This document shows positions 47,411 to 59,199 of a stretch of 64,000 nucleotides of DNA, piece after piece. The DNA comes from Ixodes scapularis (Eukaryota; Arthropoda; Arachnida; Ixodida; Ixodidae). Within the stretch, counting starts at the first letter, position 1. Each line of letters opens with the position of its first letter. Made by a program: the position numbers and the translations under genes. Location: contig NW_024609857.1 in assembly GCF_016920785.2 (NCBI RefSeq), forward strand, positions 61,977,349-62,041,348, in the 5' to 3' direction. The notes under the pieces are model-generated. The model did no database searches and was not told where the DNA came from. It worked only from the letters and a program-made list of their open reading frames with translations.

Positions 47411-48238
47411 GACACAACCTGAGCCATGTCGGCGACCGGTTCGCGAGGGGTTGGCGGTGGGGTTACGTTGAACTTGATGGTCACTCGGATTAGCCCTTGC
47501 TGTACTGAGCTACCGCCTGCAGTGCCTTATCGCCGGCTGGTGTCAACAACGAGAACACACACACCCTGTCTACACCAAAACTACAAGCGTTCACCGCACA
47601 CGCGTCGCCGCCGCTTTTAAGCTTTTGTGAAATTGCTTTCTTTTGCCGCGGAGAACCGCCTTATCTTAACTAGGCGCCTGAAATCCTTCCAGGCGGGCGT
47701 ACACAATATCAAGCGTTTCGAGAAATGCCCGTGGAGTAGAACTATGGGAAAATTCGGAGCCCGCGATGTCGATATCGTCGCCGTTGTGTTAGTACGCCGT
47801 CGCGTACTGCAGTCCCCCGTTGGGGGAGGGGGGGGGGGGCGGTCTTACTACGATAACATGGCGACAGCGTTTACACTCTATGTATTTACGCGAGGCTCGA
47901 GTATTTGGGGATAATGCTGCCGGTTGGTGTGCCCCTTTGTGCCTGATATTATCGCCCGTGACGCCAGCGAGTGAGATGGCGACAGGCATGACTGCTCAGT
48001 AAACAAGCGTCGGCGGCCATGTTTTGCTGGTTCAAGCGAACCCCCTTGTCCTTGACAGCGAGCGGGGAAATGCGAAAAAAAAAAATTGTATCGGCCGTTT
48101 TGCCAGAACTAGCGACGAGTGTCGTCTGCGGTTTCCGGCAACTATTTTGCCATAATCGTGAGCTTAGCGAGGAAATGATTTTTGCTAGCCACAGAACACT
48201 ACCACGCAGAAAGGGAATGCTTGAACATGTTTTTGTTC

Positions 48239-48281
48239 TGGATATATATCAGGGATATATATGAGAGAGAGAGAGAGAGAT
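48239..48281. repeat. (TA)/(GA) simple repeat
   Basis: Short ATATAT blocks followed by GAGAGAGAGAGAGAGA, within the transposon interior. Confidence 0.85.
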
Positions 48282-48357
48282 GAAGGTAGAGCGGAAGAGG
48301 GAATAGCATATAGTGTCGCAGGAGAATAAAGTAAACAAAGTTCCTAGTGGCCGATGG

Positions 48358-49249
48358 CTGCATGATCTTTTCTCGGATCACTAGTCCGTAATATCATACC
48401 TCTTTGTACACAGTAGTTTCTCCTTAATTTAAGTGTCTGAACGATTTCTTTAGTTATCATTGGCCTCATCTGAATAAAAATATATAAAAGATGTCTGTTG
48501 GTTTCATGAAACTGGAACTCAGAGTCAGTTCTTGTATAAAACACTGCTAAGTGTAGGCTTTGAAAAAGGACCCTACTTTGGGGAGTTGTATCTTCTTTCT
48601 CAATAAAATGATGCAACATGTTTTTAATGGAAATGAATGCCGAAATAGGGTATAACAGGTTACCTAAATTTAAAAAAAATCGAGGGTGGTGTTTTTTTTT
48701 TTATTCGCATCGGAATTTTTCTTTGTTTGATTTTTTTCCATGTTTGACTAAATATATTGTAACTATTGTATCACACAGATACCTTAGTTATTTTTTAAAT
48801 ATTAGCTATATATTAGTAGAATAATATCTGCAAATTATATCATAATGATTAAATTATTTCATGAGATACAGACCTCCAAAGTTTGCCATTTGTCGTTCGA
48901 GCAGGCATGTTTTTCAATTTTTAGAAAAATAAATAAATTTTAAATAAATATGATTACTTTATATTACAAGCAAGCTATACCCATAGTTTGCGCCTAAAAC
49001 GTATTAGAGTTCTCCTAATGTTATCGCTTTAGTTATTCACTCTCAAACGGGCCCCCTCCATCAGTGCGCGTTAATGCAACTGTCCACCACCTCATGCCTT
49101 ACGATTTTTCCTGTCCCCAAGTATTTTTTCTAGTCAAAACTAAGTTTGGATTCGTTCATACCAGACACTAGACAATAACATATAAAAACATCAGTTGATT
49201 TGAAAATGTCGACTAGCCATCCTTTGGTCGATCTTATCTGAAATCACCC
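48358..49249 (-). repeat. Right terminal inverted repeat of the 5.48-kb transposon
   Basis: About 892 bases, inverse of 43,772-44,679. Ends in GATCTTATCTGAAATCACCC followed by the TACT duplication. Confidence 0.85.
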
Positions 49250-49253
49250 TACT

Positions 49254-52200
49254 GTTAAATGTAGCAGAGCGTGTCCACTAAATTTAGTGCGTTCCACTGA
49301 CGCGTTAACAAATCCGGGAAACTTTCTTTTTTTACGAGGCCGTATTTTTAAGACACATTCTGTGCGATTAACCGTGTGAAAAACTGTTGACTTCACTTAC
49401 TGGCTCGCCCATACGACATAAACGCAAAGTCTCGATATATCAGGCATCCCGGAAGCCTCATCACAATCGGCTGAAAGAAAAGACGGGCGGCGAGCAACAA
49501 ACCCCCCACGCTGTATTTACCTGCGGGCATCGCCCGGTCCTCGAAATGAGCCCCGAACACAAAAGCGCCCAATCGACGCGTTCCTTCCGCCAACCATAAG
49601 CCGAACCGCGAGAGGTCTGTTCGCTCCTCGGCCCACCGCACCACCCCCTCGACGAGCTTTTCGAAACCCGAGAAAGAAACAGCTTTTCGATGAAGTCGTT
49701 GGGAGTTGGAGCACCACGGCGACGCACTGCTCCGCGTCCCCCACCAAAAAAAAGAACTCAAGTCGCACCAAGGAGTGACAACAGCGCCCTGCTACAGCCT
49801 CACAAAGGCGTCCGTCCGGCTCAACCAACAAGTGAGGTGTGAATTTCTTTTCTTCGGAGTCTCAGCGGCTCCCGGTGTGTGTACGTCTTTCCATTCCTTA
49901 AACTACGCTCTCATTTTTTTTTTCTTCTATGGAATTCTTTGTTGGTATTTGCCGAAATTCCGCGAGAGTAGTGACTATACGACGTTTTGCCTTACGATGG
50001 CACGCAGGGGACGCTACAGGCCGTCCCAGCCAATGCAGAGCTGTGAAGCCATCACGTGACCAGACGCCCGGTGCGTCGCTGCGACCCCTTCCGTTCGTCA
50101 CGTGGCACTCACGTGGTATTGGATTGGCTGAATGACTCGTAGCGTCTTCTGCGATCCGTCCGAAACGGAGCATAGTCGGGAGAGGGAAGTTGCCAACCGA
50201 AAGATTTCCCCGCCCGCGAGAACGAGCGGGGCGAGTGGTGAGGTGGGGGTCGGATCGAGCAACTTCAATGAACTTCGGCTGCCTTTAGGACTTCCCGAGA
50301 TGAAAAGAAAAGTCCCGCCTTTTTGAGGGCGCGCGGAGTGTACGCCAGGCAGCGGCTTCGGATTTGGCTACGGAAGGGCGACACCGGAGCAAGTCGACGA
50401 CTGCTGTTTGCCGGGGTGAAAGCAGGCGGAAAATGGGCGCCATTTGAGTCGCACCCGGTCGGCGGGCTCCCCCGCAAGGCTCGCCGTCAATGGTGCCAAA
50501 CTCCGTGCCCTTTTTGTCCACGCGGCTCCCTGGACGGGACAGATTTGTAGACCCATTTGTCGCGCTTCCCCGAGGAACGACTTTAGGATTTTATTTTATT
50601 TCTTCGCCTCTAGCTGGCTTGGTTTATGATTTTTGAAGGGGTTGGTATATACCCTTTCTTGAAAACGTTTGTTCATCGGTTTCCTCGTGGTTTATGGACA
50701 CCGAAGCTTGCTCCACTGCTGCGCGATGTTTGGGATCTAAAGCCTCTGCAGCGCGCAAAGTTAGTTGCCGCCATGTGTGCGTGGTTATCGGTGTTCTCGT
50801 GTATTTGATGGCTTTGTGACTTGCCCTCGTTTCAAATCGTCAATACAGATTTGCGCGTTTTTTTTTTTAGCAATTTATGTTCGTGTTTTTTGTTAGAGCA
50901 CATAGCAACGAGGTCATTGTTCGCTTTCATTCATCGTATCGTTATATTAAAATAAAAGTAATTTCATTTTCTTGCACTTCACTGTAAAACTATTGCAATG
51001 CAGCATACATTTTTGCGATAATTCTACTATACCCTCCTAAACGAGCTAAATATAAATCCAATAAATTAATGCGCAAAGATTTACAAAGAAAAATTGTCTA
51101 AAATATTTGTGCTCCTGCTAGTTATACCGTATATATGACGGTTATCTCTCCGAGAGATCCTGGAACTACCTAAAATAAACATTTTGCTCTCAGATATGAA
51201 AACGCGAGTGCTGATCGCTCTGGAAGGTGAGCAAGGCTCGCACCTTAAGCACGAACACTGGAACTGCCTCTCGAAAAAAGCCTTTTCTTAAAACGGTCTA
51301 TAGACATTTTCAGTGTTCACTAACTTACAGCCCCGCAAGCACAAGTGTGTCTTTTCCAAAGTCTGTTTTCAAACAAAGCGACATGAGTTCGGCGGACAAT
51401 GGGCACGCGCAGTGGCCGATCTTATGAACGGCGCAGCGTTATGGCGTGTGCTTGCGACACTGGCTTGTAGGAGCTGTTCGCTATGACATGTATGGGGGCA
51501 AAGCAAGCAATAAATGGATCCACACGTGCTATTGTCACTTTTCGTTATAAAAAAAAAATATGCCCACACAACTTTCTAATGTCAAACATATTCTGCTCTT
51601 TCTTTTTTATTGTTTTTATACCAGTCTCAGTAAAGGTAAAAATAAATAAATTTTAGCCGGCAATTTCCGAGCTAGCTGCAATCAGCTTCGGATATCCCCA
51701 AGAATAAGGGATCTCACACGTGCAATACTTCCAAGGCTGAAAGCTTCCCGCATCAATCAGCGCTTCCAACCGCAACGGTTTCCAGTCACTCATAAAATGT
51801 CTCGTCACGTTTTGTGAGAGGCCCACGCAGAGCCCGAGCTCCAATACCCGCTCGCACGGAGATCCCGGAAAAAGCGCAGCGGCCGCTCGGCGAGCGCGCT
51901 CCCCCAATTACAAAACGCCGTCCCCGAGGCAGCAACATATCGAGCCCGGGAGGCCAGACGCCCTGCCTCCTCTCTCGGACCCCGGGCTCGCCCTTTACCC
52001 TCCCGCTCTCTCCGACGCGCGGCAACCCGGCCTGCTTTTTGGCTTTGCCATTGTGCAGGCGCCTCGGCAGTAGCGGCCGACCAATCGGCGCGGCGGACTG
52101 TCGAAGCGGCACAAAGGAGGCTTGCCCGACCGACTCTTTTTATTTCCCCGTCCCAGCGCCGTTGAAAAAGTCGCTGTTTCGGGAGAGACCCCTTGCCGCC

Positions 52201-53669
52201 GCCGTTTAAGCCCCGGATAATGGTTTCCCTTCGAGCTGCTATTTAAATTCAGTCCGCTATTTTATCCCGGCTCTTCGGAGCTGGAGCGCACAATCGGGTC
52301 CACAGATGGCGCTCGGATTAGTGGGCCGACCGAACGGGGGGAGAGGGGGACACACCATCGATGACAATGGCGGACTGCCCTGCTTTCAGCGGGCCTCCGG
52401 AAGGCATGGAGGGGGTGGCCGCCGCCATGTTTTGTGTGCCCCACGTTGGGCGCCAATGTCGGTTCGGTCGCCCCACGTCGGGCGCCAGACTTTGGAAACA
52501 GCGCACGTCAAAAGCCAACAAAAGGGAGTGAAAAAGAAATAAAGGCGTAAGGCGGACTATACGGTACGAGAACGCTAGCTGGCTTCGAAAAATTTGTTCG
52601 CGGGCACAATAGAGTGGTTTGTCGTGCCGAGATCATCAAATTCTCCCCGTCGATTTGTTGGCAAGACGATGCGCTTTTGACCGGATAAGAGTTTTTGACT
52701 GGCGACGACATTTGATGGAGATGCAGCTTGGAAAGCCTTTGATTCCTTCGCGACTTTATGCTTTGTGCGAGTTCACCTCTTTGTACTCCGAGAGCTGAGA
52801 CTTTCATTTGGGGTGTAGCCTTTGCCTTCTTTGGTAAAGGCAAGTTCGGTCTGCAAACTTCTTATCTTGATTGTCTCAAAACCTTCATGGACGCAAAGCT
52901 CTTAAAGTTGGTCATCAAGTTTCTTGGCCCTCAATTTGGCTTTGGCTTAAATGAACAATCACGTGTTGCGAACATAACACGTGCCATTGCACCCAATCAA
53001 ATTGTTACAAGCCGAATATACGGAGCTTGTATGACTCCGGAGTTGGAATGCAAGGTTCGGCCAACAACTATATTAAAGCGAAATGAAGTCTATATTGCTT
53101 ATAACGAACCCCAATATGAGCCAATTTTAAATTACGACAAGTGAGAAATGTGTCAATGAAGACATCTATTAACAAAGAGTAAGCTGAATGACGCAGAAGG
53201 AGTGTGCTCAGAAGCCCGCTTTCACGTAGGGCCAGCACAACTTCATCCTCATCTCCAAGCGCTAATATGATGTTTTAAACAGCGTTTGCACTGTACCCGT
53301 GCGTGCGCGGCAGTAACTAAATTATGACCAAAGTACGGGAGATCACATGCTTGTAAAAAATAAAAGTCGAAAAGAGAAGAAGACAAAGAAAAAATGACCG
53401 CATCTCCACGTGGTGCATGATGTTGATTGGGGCGAAGCTCTGGTGGCGCTGATGATACTGATTTTGTTCATCGGTAATGCTGATGGTGCTGATTTTTTTT
53501 TCGTCCATAAACGCTGAGCCAATGCATGCAAAGTTTACCGTGATTATATACGCATTTGACCGCAGCGCTCTCTCCTATATAGACGTTGAGCGGCTACATG
53601 CAACGTTTCATCCATGACATCCCCGGCTCTTGAGTTACTACCACATCTCAGAGCCCCTATACTCGTCCC
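49254..53669. other. Gene-free stretch with two CpG-rich blocks
   Basis: 49,400-50,560 and 51,800-52,500 are CpG-rich. An inverted block at about 50,005-50,150 with CCAAT and CACGTG motifs looks like the small foldback family at 16.1 kb. Two tRNA-Lys-like primer-binding motifs lie at 52,438-52,487. 50,800-51,200 and 51,560-51,660 are AT-rich. Open frames at 52,758-53,144 (+) and 52,508-52,843 (-) have no recognisable domain. The CpG-rich blocks could be promoters, but no gene is seen beside them. Confidence 0.4.
52438..52487 (-). other. Two tandem tRNA-Lys primer-binding-site-like motifs
   Basis: GCCCCACGTTGGGCGCCA (52,438-52,455) and GCCCCACGTCGGGCGCCA (52,470-52,487) equal or nearly equal the 3' end of tRNA-Lys including CCA. 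On the minus strand they read TGGCGCCC..., the form of a retroelement primer-binding site. Neither an LTR nor gag/pol is clear next to them, so this may be the edge of a decayed LTR element. Confidence 0.4.
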
Positions 53670-53753
53670 GCAGTCATGGCCGAGTGGTTAAGGCGATGGA
53701 CTATAGAAATCCATTGGGGTCTCCCCGCACAGGTTCGAATCCTGTAGACTGCG
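53670..53753 (+). tRNA. tRNA-Ser(AGA)-like gene with 2-nt anticodon-loop insertion, likely pseudogene
   Basis: The acceptor GCAGTCA pairs with AGACTGC except at the seventh position (A-A). The A-box TGGCCGAGTGG, the long variable arm typical of Ser and the B-box GGTTCGAATCC are intact. The anticodon stem ATGGA/TCCAT encloses CTATAGAAA, nine bases instead of the normal seven (CTAGAAA), so two extra bases precede AGA. Length is 84 nt; usual is 82. T-runs follow 8 bases downstream (pol III terminator). With both defects it is more likely a pseudogene, though it could still be transcribed. Confidence 0.75.
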
Positions 53754-55556
53754 CAAACATTTTTTTTCTTCTTTTTTTAAGAAGACAGATGGGATGGCAA
53801 TCGATGTGAGCACGGACGCCGGACAAGGCTAGACCCTAAGGAGCTTCGTACCTAAAAAGAAAAGAAGAAGCAGTTGTCAACAGGCTGGTGCACAAGTCCA
53901 TTGGAATGTATTGAGTTCTCAATCTATTGTACTTACTTGCCTTTTTGTTCAAAAATGATGGCAGCACAGCCATTTTACTTTGCGGTGGCTTTCTATTTGT
54001 TCTCGAAGTGTATACGCTTGGATGCCTGGTAGCGAACTGTGACGGCTAATTGAAATGCGTACCTTTAACTTCAAACTCTGCTTCCCCCGTATACAGTGAC
54101 GCCCAACGCAATGAGAGCTTCCGGCGATTTAAACAGGCGTCCGTAATCCCCGCTGTACTTCAAGTTTAACTAAACAGATGCTATTTTCTTTCTTTAGCAC
54201 TTTGCGCGTATGTCTCGAATTTGTCGACAACTGTGAGCAAGGGGGAAGAGTGGTTCAGCTCTGTGAAATCAGTGCATGGCACACAATCCGCCGATCATGA
54301 GTCGTTGAGTTCAGCAGTCTTACCAAGGAGCCGACAGTCTATAGAACTTTACATCGCTTATCACCTGGCCGAAAAATGCCGATTCCATGAGCTGCAGTGG
54401 ACGCATGCACAGCGTCTGATATGCCGTACAGCAGAGCAACAGCGCATGTTCAGAAGGCGTTTAATAGCCCAGCAGACAAAGATAGGAGCGCGCAGAAAGC
54501 GATATTTGGAAAGGCTTTATCACCCACGATCTTACTTGCTGACGTATAAAAAAACCCTGACCGTCTCCAGATAGCACTTGATATTTGTTATCGCGACGCG
54601 AAGTCAGCTTGTTCAAGCGGGTCACAAGCTCCACGCAGTGAAGCGAACCCTGAGTATATAAACTCAGCCTTTACCAAGCTGCAGGGCCGTATACATGTGC
54701 TAGATCTTCAACGTGACATGATAGGCTATCACAGGGCGCTAATTGGACACGAGCACTGCATCATCGTTCACGTCGGACTCATGTTCAATCATCAAGGAGA
54801 TGATTACCATGCCGAATACTGACGCCAAAGTGTTCAGCTTGTACATAGCGCCGACCACCCCGCGTGGATGACGTAAGAAACCCATCAGCATTGCTCTGGG
54901 TTCATCCACTTGAAAATGTCCCGATAAAATTAATCTACGCACGACTCACTGTGATAAGTGACCCCCGCCCTCTTTCCCCCAATCGCGTGGATCAACCAAA
55001 GACGGAGTCTCGCACGCGTGTCCCTACACTGCTGGCATCTGTTTGCAGGACGCGCCCGCATCTTTATTCGATCGCGCTGTTGGAAACTGTTTCCTTCCGG
55101 TGGCGCCGCGGGAGGCGCCGCTGGTGCGTGCAGGGCGGACGCGTTTATGCGCCGCATTGTGCCTCGGAACCGAAATAACACGGCCGATTATATGCGTAAC
55201 AGAAAAAAAGAAAAAGAAAAGAGATCGCGGCTGCACGCCGGGTGTGAAGAACGCAGGAGGGAGGCGGGAGGAGGCTTCGGTTACGCCAAACCGCGAGACC
55301 ACGTTAGATCCGAGCTTTGATATGCAAATCGCGTGGAAATGTGCGCCCCTCCACCCTGTTGACGCCTGATTCTCCACGTGCGCATGTGCTTGTGTGGCGA
55401 CCCAAAAGTGATTCGCTTTGCTGTAGCCTTCTTCCTGTCTCGCTTCTGTTTGCTTTGTCTGGTTGATAGAAGATTGCCTCGGTTGTTTACAGAGGGGCTG
55501 TGATTGAGACTTATTTGAGGCCCTCCTCTTCGTTTCGTCAGGCGGGTCATCCCTAA
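53754..55556. other. Non-coding stretch
   Basis: Open frames at 54,221-54,574 (+) and 55,024-55,602 (-) match no family I know. The second overlaps repeat sequence. An A-rich tract lies at 55,200-55,222. No gene supported. Confidence 0.4.
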
Positions 55557-55767
55557 AGCCGGTGTCACACTGCTTGTACATCATACAAAAGACAGTCTGC
55601 AAACAGATTCGAATTAACGCAAGTCAGCACGAGACCCGTGCTCCGAATGCCGCACGGAAACGAGTTCAAGGAAAAACTTGGCACGTGGAATGCGAACAAC
55701 GGATATCGCGGTGACCGATGACTGCAGACTGCCTTTTGTATGATATATAAGCAGCGTGACTCCGGCT
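55557..55767. mobile_element. 211-bp MITE
   Basis: The ends AGCCGGTGTCACACTGCTT (left) and AAGCAGCGTGACTCCGGCT (right) are inverted repeats. CATACAAAAGACAGTCTGCA continues the left arm and TGCAGACTGCCTTTTGTATG the right. Another copy lies at 43,157-43,345. Target duplication not clear. Confidence 0.75.
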
Positions 55768-56259
55768 CAAGGCACTGTATGCAGACAACACAACAAACAT
55801 CGCAATGTTACCCTGGAATATTTTAGGTGGCAGTCATAAAATATAATTAAGCAGTAATTAAACATTTGGACTCGTAGAGTTGTTATTTCACGGCTCTACA
55901 AATATTTTTGTATTAAATCCCATGGGCTACATTCACAAAATTTTCAATTTCTGTTCTTTTTTTTTACAAAAAATTGAAATGTTTCCGTATACTGTAATTA
56001 CTTGGATATCATAAAACGTAAATCAATTATAATTTTGACATTTCCTCAGAAACATTTGTTCCACGTCACGTCCCAGAAAGTTGGCGAGGACCTTCAATTA
56101 TTCTCAGAAATTCGCGAACTAAACACACGAAGAAAATACAAAAATCAAGAGCCCCTTTTCGAGTGCCCAAATGTGAGAAGTAATGTATCAGTCTTACCTG
56201 CAGTAAGCAGTGTTAAGAATTGCCGCGAGATAAGACCAAGGTATAGCAGCAACAATACT

Positions 56260-56555
56260 CTAAGAAATCCCTGCGCGTCTACTCACCCACGAAACACTCG
56301 AAGAGCCAAACTCTGCGATAAATCAGCTCAGCGAATGATGAGGCGGAACATCCGTTTAGACCTAAAAATGAAGTCTGCGCTGTGGCATTACGCAATGCAA
56401 GCATGACGCTCTGCATTGCGTAATGCCACAGCGTAGACGTAATTTGGAGGTCTAAACGGATGTTCCGCCTCATCATTCGCTGAGCTGATTTCCTAGATCG
56501 CAGAGATTGGCTCTTCGAATGTTTTGCGGGTAAGGAGACGCGCAGACATTTTTTA
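56260..56555. repeat. 295-bp imperfect palindrome (foldback)
   Basis: Arms of about 140 bases meet near 56,405 with a loop of only about 10 bases. The inner arms are nearly identical (TGCATTGCGTAATGCCACAG against its complement; CAGCTCAGCGAATGATGAGG against its complement), with less match outward. Similar peptides on both strands (RRNIRLDL) are a by-product of the symmetry. A transcript would form a long hairpin. Confidence 0.85.
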
Positions 56556-56938
56556 GAATGAACAGAATGTAGTGGTGTGATCCTGAGCAGACGTCCAAGG
56601 ACCCTCGACGAAATCAACCTTGAATGTTGACGCAGAATGAAAGAAACAGATATTCCATCAACTTCAAATAAGCAAATAAGAGCCATCTAACTTCGTCTAC
56701 AGAATAATTAGACATTTGGAAATGTGTGATCATACGCGAAGAAAATGCCGTGAAAACAAAATACTTTCTACCCTGATTGAGGGTGGTAACATAATTATAC
56801 CTTATTCCATGAAAGGCTACTGTTGCTTGCTTGTGAAGCACAGCAATAGGTAACTCAAACATTTATATTCGTAACTTCAAGATAACGCTACCTTTTACCA
56901 AAATAATAAAAAAAACATTCGCTAAATAATATATATAT

Positions 56939-59062
56939 AGGGTGTTTTTTTATTCTTACACATTTGCTTAACAAATCCGTGAAAGCTACACTAATTCGGT
57001 TTGTGCAGGTGGGTTATACGGCCAGGCGGACATTATCTGGGTGGCTAATCTTTGCGATAAGTCGGCTACTTAATAAAAATGTGTTAATTAACTTTTTAAT
57101 TACTGAATATAAACATATGGTTTCAATTAGAAACTTGTAGAGCATCATCAAACACCACTAAATTAACTATTTTGGACTGAATATAAACATATGGTTTCAA
57201 TTAGAAACTTGTAGAGCATCATCAAACACCACTAAATTAACTATTTTGGACTGAATATAAACATATGGTTTCAATTAGAAACGTAGAGCATCATCAAACA
57301 CCACTAAATTAACTATTTTGGACTGAATATAAACATATGGTTTCAATTAGAAACTTGTAGAGCATCATCAAACACCACTAAATCAACTATTTTGGACTGA
57401 ATATAAACATATGGTTTCAATTAGAAACTTGTAGAGCATCATCAAACACCACTAAATTAACTATTTTGGACTGAATATAAACATATGGTTTCAATTGGAA
57501 ACTTGTAGAGCATCATCAAACACCACTAAATTAACTATTTTGGACTGAATATAAACATATGGTTTCAATTAGAAACTTGTAGAGCATCATCAAACACCAC
57601 TAAATTAACTATTTTGGACTGAATATAAACATATGGTTTCAATTAGAAACTTGTAGAGCATCATCAAACACCACTAAATTAACTATTTTGGACTGAATAT
57701 AAACATATGGTTTCAATTAGAAACTTGTAGAGCATCATCAAACACCACTAAATTAACTATTTTGGACTGAATATAAACATATGGTTTCAATTAGAAACTT
57801 GTAGAGCATCATCAAACACCACTAAATCAACTATTTTGGACTGAATATAAACATATGGTTTCAATTAGAAACTTGTAGAGCATCATCAAACACCACTAAA
57901 TTAACTATTTTGGACTGAATATAAACATATGGTTTCAATTAGAAACTTGTAGAGCATCATCAAACACCACTAAATTAACTATTTTGGACTGAATATAAAC
58001 ATATGGTTTCAATTAGAAACTTGTAGAGCATCATCAAACACCACTAAATCAACTATTTTGGACTGAATATAAACATATGGTTTCAATTAGAAACTTGTAG
58101 AGCATCGTCAAACACCACTAAATTAACTATTTTGGACTGAATATAAACATATGGTTTCAATTAGAAACTTGTAGAGCATCATCAAACACCACTAAATTAA
58201 CTATTTTGGACTGAATATAAACATATGGTTTCAATTAGAAACTTGTAGAGCATCATCAAACACCACTAAATCAACTATTTTGGACTGAATATAAACATAT
58301 GGTTTCAATTAGAAACTTGTAGAGCATCATCAAACACCACTAAATTAACTATTTTGGACTGAATATAAACATATGGTTTCAATTAGAAACTTGTAGAGCA
58401 TCATCAAACACCACTAAATTAACTATTTTGGACTGAATATAAACATATGGTTTCAATTAGAAACTTGTAGAGCATCATCAAACACCACTAAATCAACTAT
58501 TTTGGAAGGATACAAAACGCCGGGGAAGCATATTTTACGGCGTTCTGTAAAAGCGTTCCATTTGGACGCGTTTCTAAATTTCGGTTTCTTATCGGACCGC
58601 ATCAACCCGTCCGTGGTCCTGCTCCCCAGTGGCTAAGACGCGCAACACACGTGCGCCCTACTCCATTCTAAGAGGGAGGCGAGGGGGTGGCTTCGCGGCG
58701 CGACCACCGGGGAGCAGGACCACGGGCGCATAGATGCGCTCCGATAAGAAACCAAAATCTAGAAACGCGTCCAAATGAAGCGTTTTTACAGAACGCCGTA
58801 AAATGCTGCCCCGGCGTTATATCCAGCTAAAAATAGTTGATTTAGGGGTTTTCGATGATGCTCAGCAAGTTTCTAATTAGAACTATATATCTATTTTCAT
58901 TAATAAATAAGTTAATTAACGAATTTTAATTAATTAGCTTACTTATCGAAAAGATGCATATGATGTCCGGCTGGCCGTATAACCCGCCTGCACAAACCGC
59001 ATTAGTCTAGCTTTCACTTTTTTTTTTTATACAAATGTGTAAGAATAAAGAAAAAACACCCT
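56939..59062. mobile_element. Foldback DNA element containing a satellite array
   Basis: AGGGTGTTTTTT at 56,939 is inverted at 59,051-59,062. The arms continue with TATTCTTACACATTTG, GGTTTGTGCAGG, GGGTTATACGGCCAG and, inside, GTGGTCCTGCTCCCC, all matched in inverse. The centre is near 58,665. The left arm is expanded by the 74-bp array (57,103-58,506), while the right arm has one diverged copy of that unit (about 58,820-58,890). No transposase and no clear target duplication. Confidence 0.8.
57103..58506. repeat. Satellite: 19 tandem copies of a 74-bp unit
   Basis: The unit begins CTGAATATAAACATATGG and ends CACTAAATTAACTATTTTGGA. The span of 1,404 bases equals 19 x 74 minus a 2-base deletion in the third copy. 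Copies are nearly identical. A T/C variant in AAAT(T/C)AACT marks copies 4, 10, 13, 16 and 19, so the right half has a three-copy (222-bp) higher-order period. It is not a CRISPR array: there are no spacers and the host is eukaryotic. Confidence 0.95.
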
Positions 59063-59146
59063 TGACTGTCGCGCTGATGGTGTAGGTTCGATTCCAGTCA
59101 GGCGACTGTCTTTGTATTTATACTTTCAACTTGGCCTTCTCACAAG

Positions 59147-59159
59147 TTCGAGAACATTC
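59147..59159. promoter_or_regulatory. Heat-shock-element-like triplet
   Basis: TTCGAGAACATTC is a perfect three-unit nTTCnnGAAnnTTC. A weaker TTCCGAAAATTC follows at 59,173-59,184. It may belong to retroelement sequence. Function unproven. Confidence 0.25.
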
Positions 59160-59199
59160 TCGTCTGATCAAGTTCCGAAAATTCTACGCACCGAACGTT

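Larger units (their letters stand above)
43772..49249. mobile_element. 5.48-kb DNA transposon with ~0.9-kb terminal inverted repeats (Sola2-like suggestion)
   Basis: Both ends start GGGTGATTTCAGATAAGATC in inverse orientation and are flanked by TACT (43,768-43,771 and 49,250-49,253), a 4-bp target duplication. The inverted repeats span about 43,772-44,679 and 48,358-49,249. A decayed transposase lies inside on the minus strand. Long TIRs, a 4-bp duplication and a GGG start fit my recollection of the Sola2 superfamily, but the assignment is untested. Simple repeats at 48,239-48,281 and GC-rich sequence at 47,420-48,010 are also inside. Confidence 0.75.

Noticed and set aside
52758..53144. 128-codon open frame (+)
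   Set aside because: No signal, domain or splice context; possible debris of a repeat. Not supported as a gene.
54221..54574. 117-codon open frame (+) after an acceptor-like tract
   Set aside because: Basic, helix-like peptide but no family recognised and no upstream exon seen.
55024..55602. 192-codon open frame (-)
   Set aside because: Overlaps the MITE at 55,557 and low-complexity sequence; no domain.
56002..56686. Two similar open frames on opposite strands
   Set aside because: The similarity is caused by the 295-bp palindrome, not by two related genes.
57103..58506. Repeat array resembling a CRISPR at first sight
   Set aside because: 74-bp units are directly abutting with no spacers, in a eukaryotic genome inside a foldback element.
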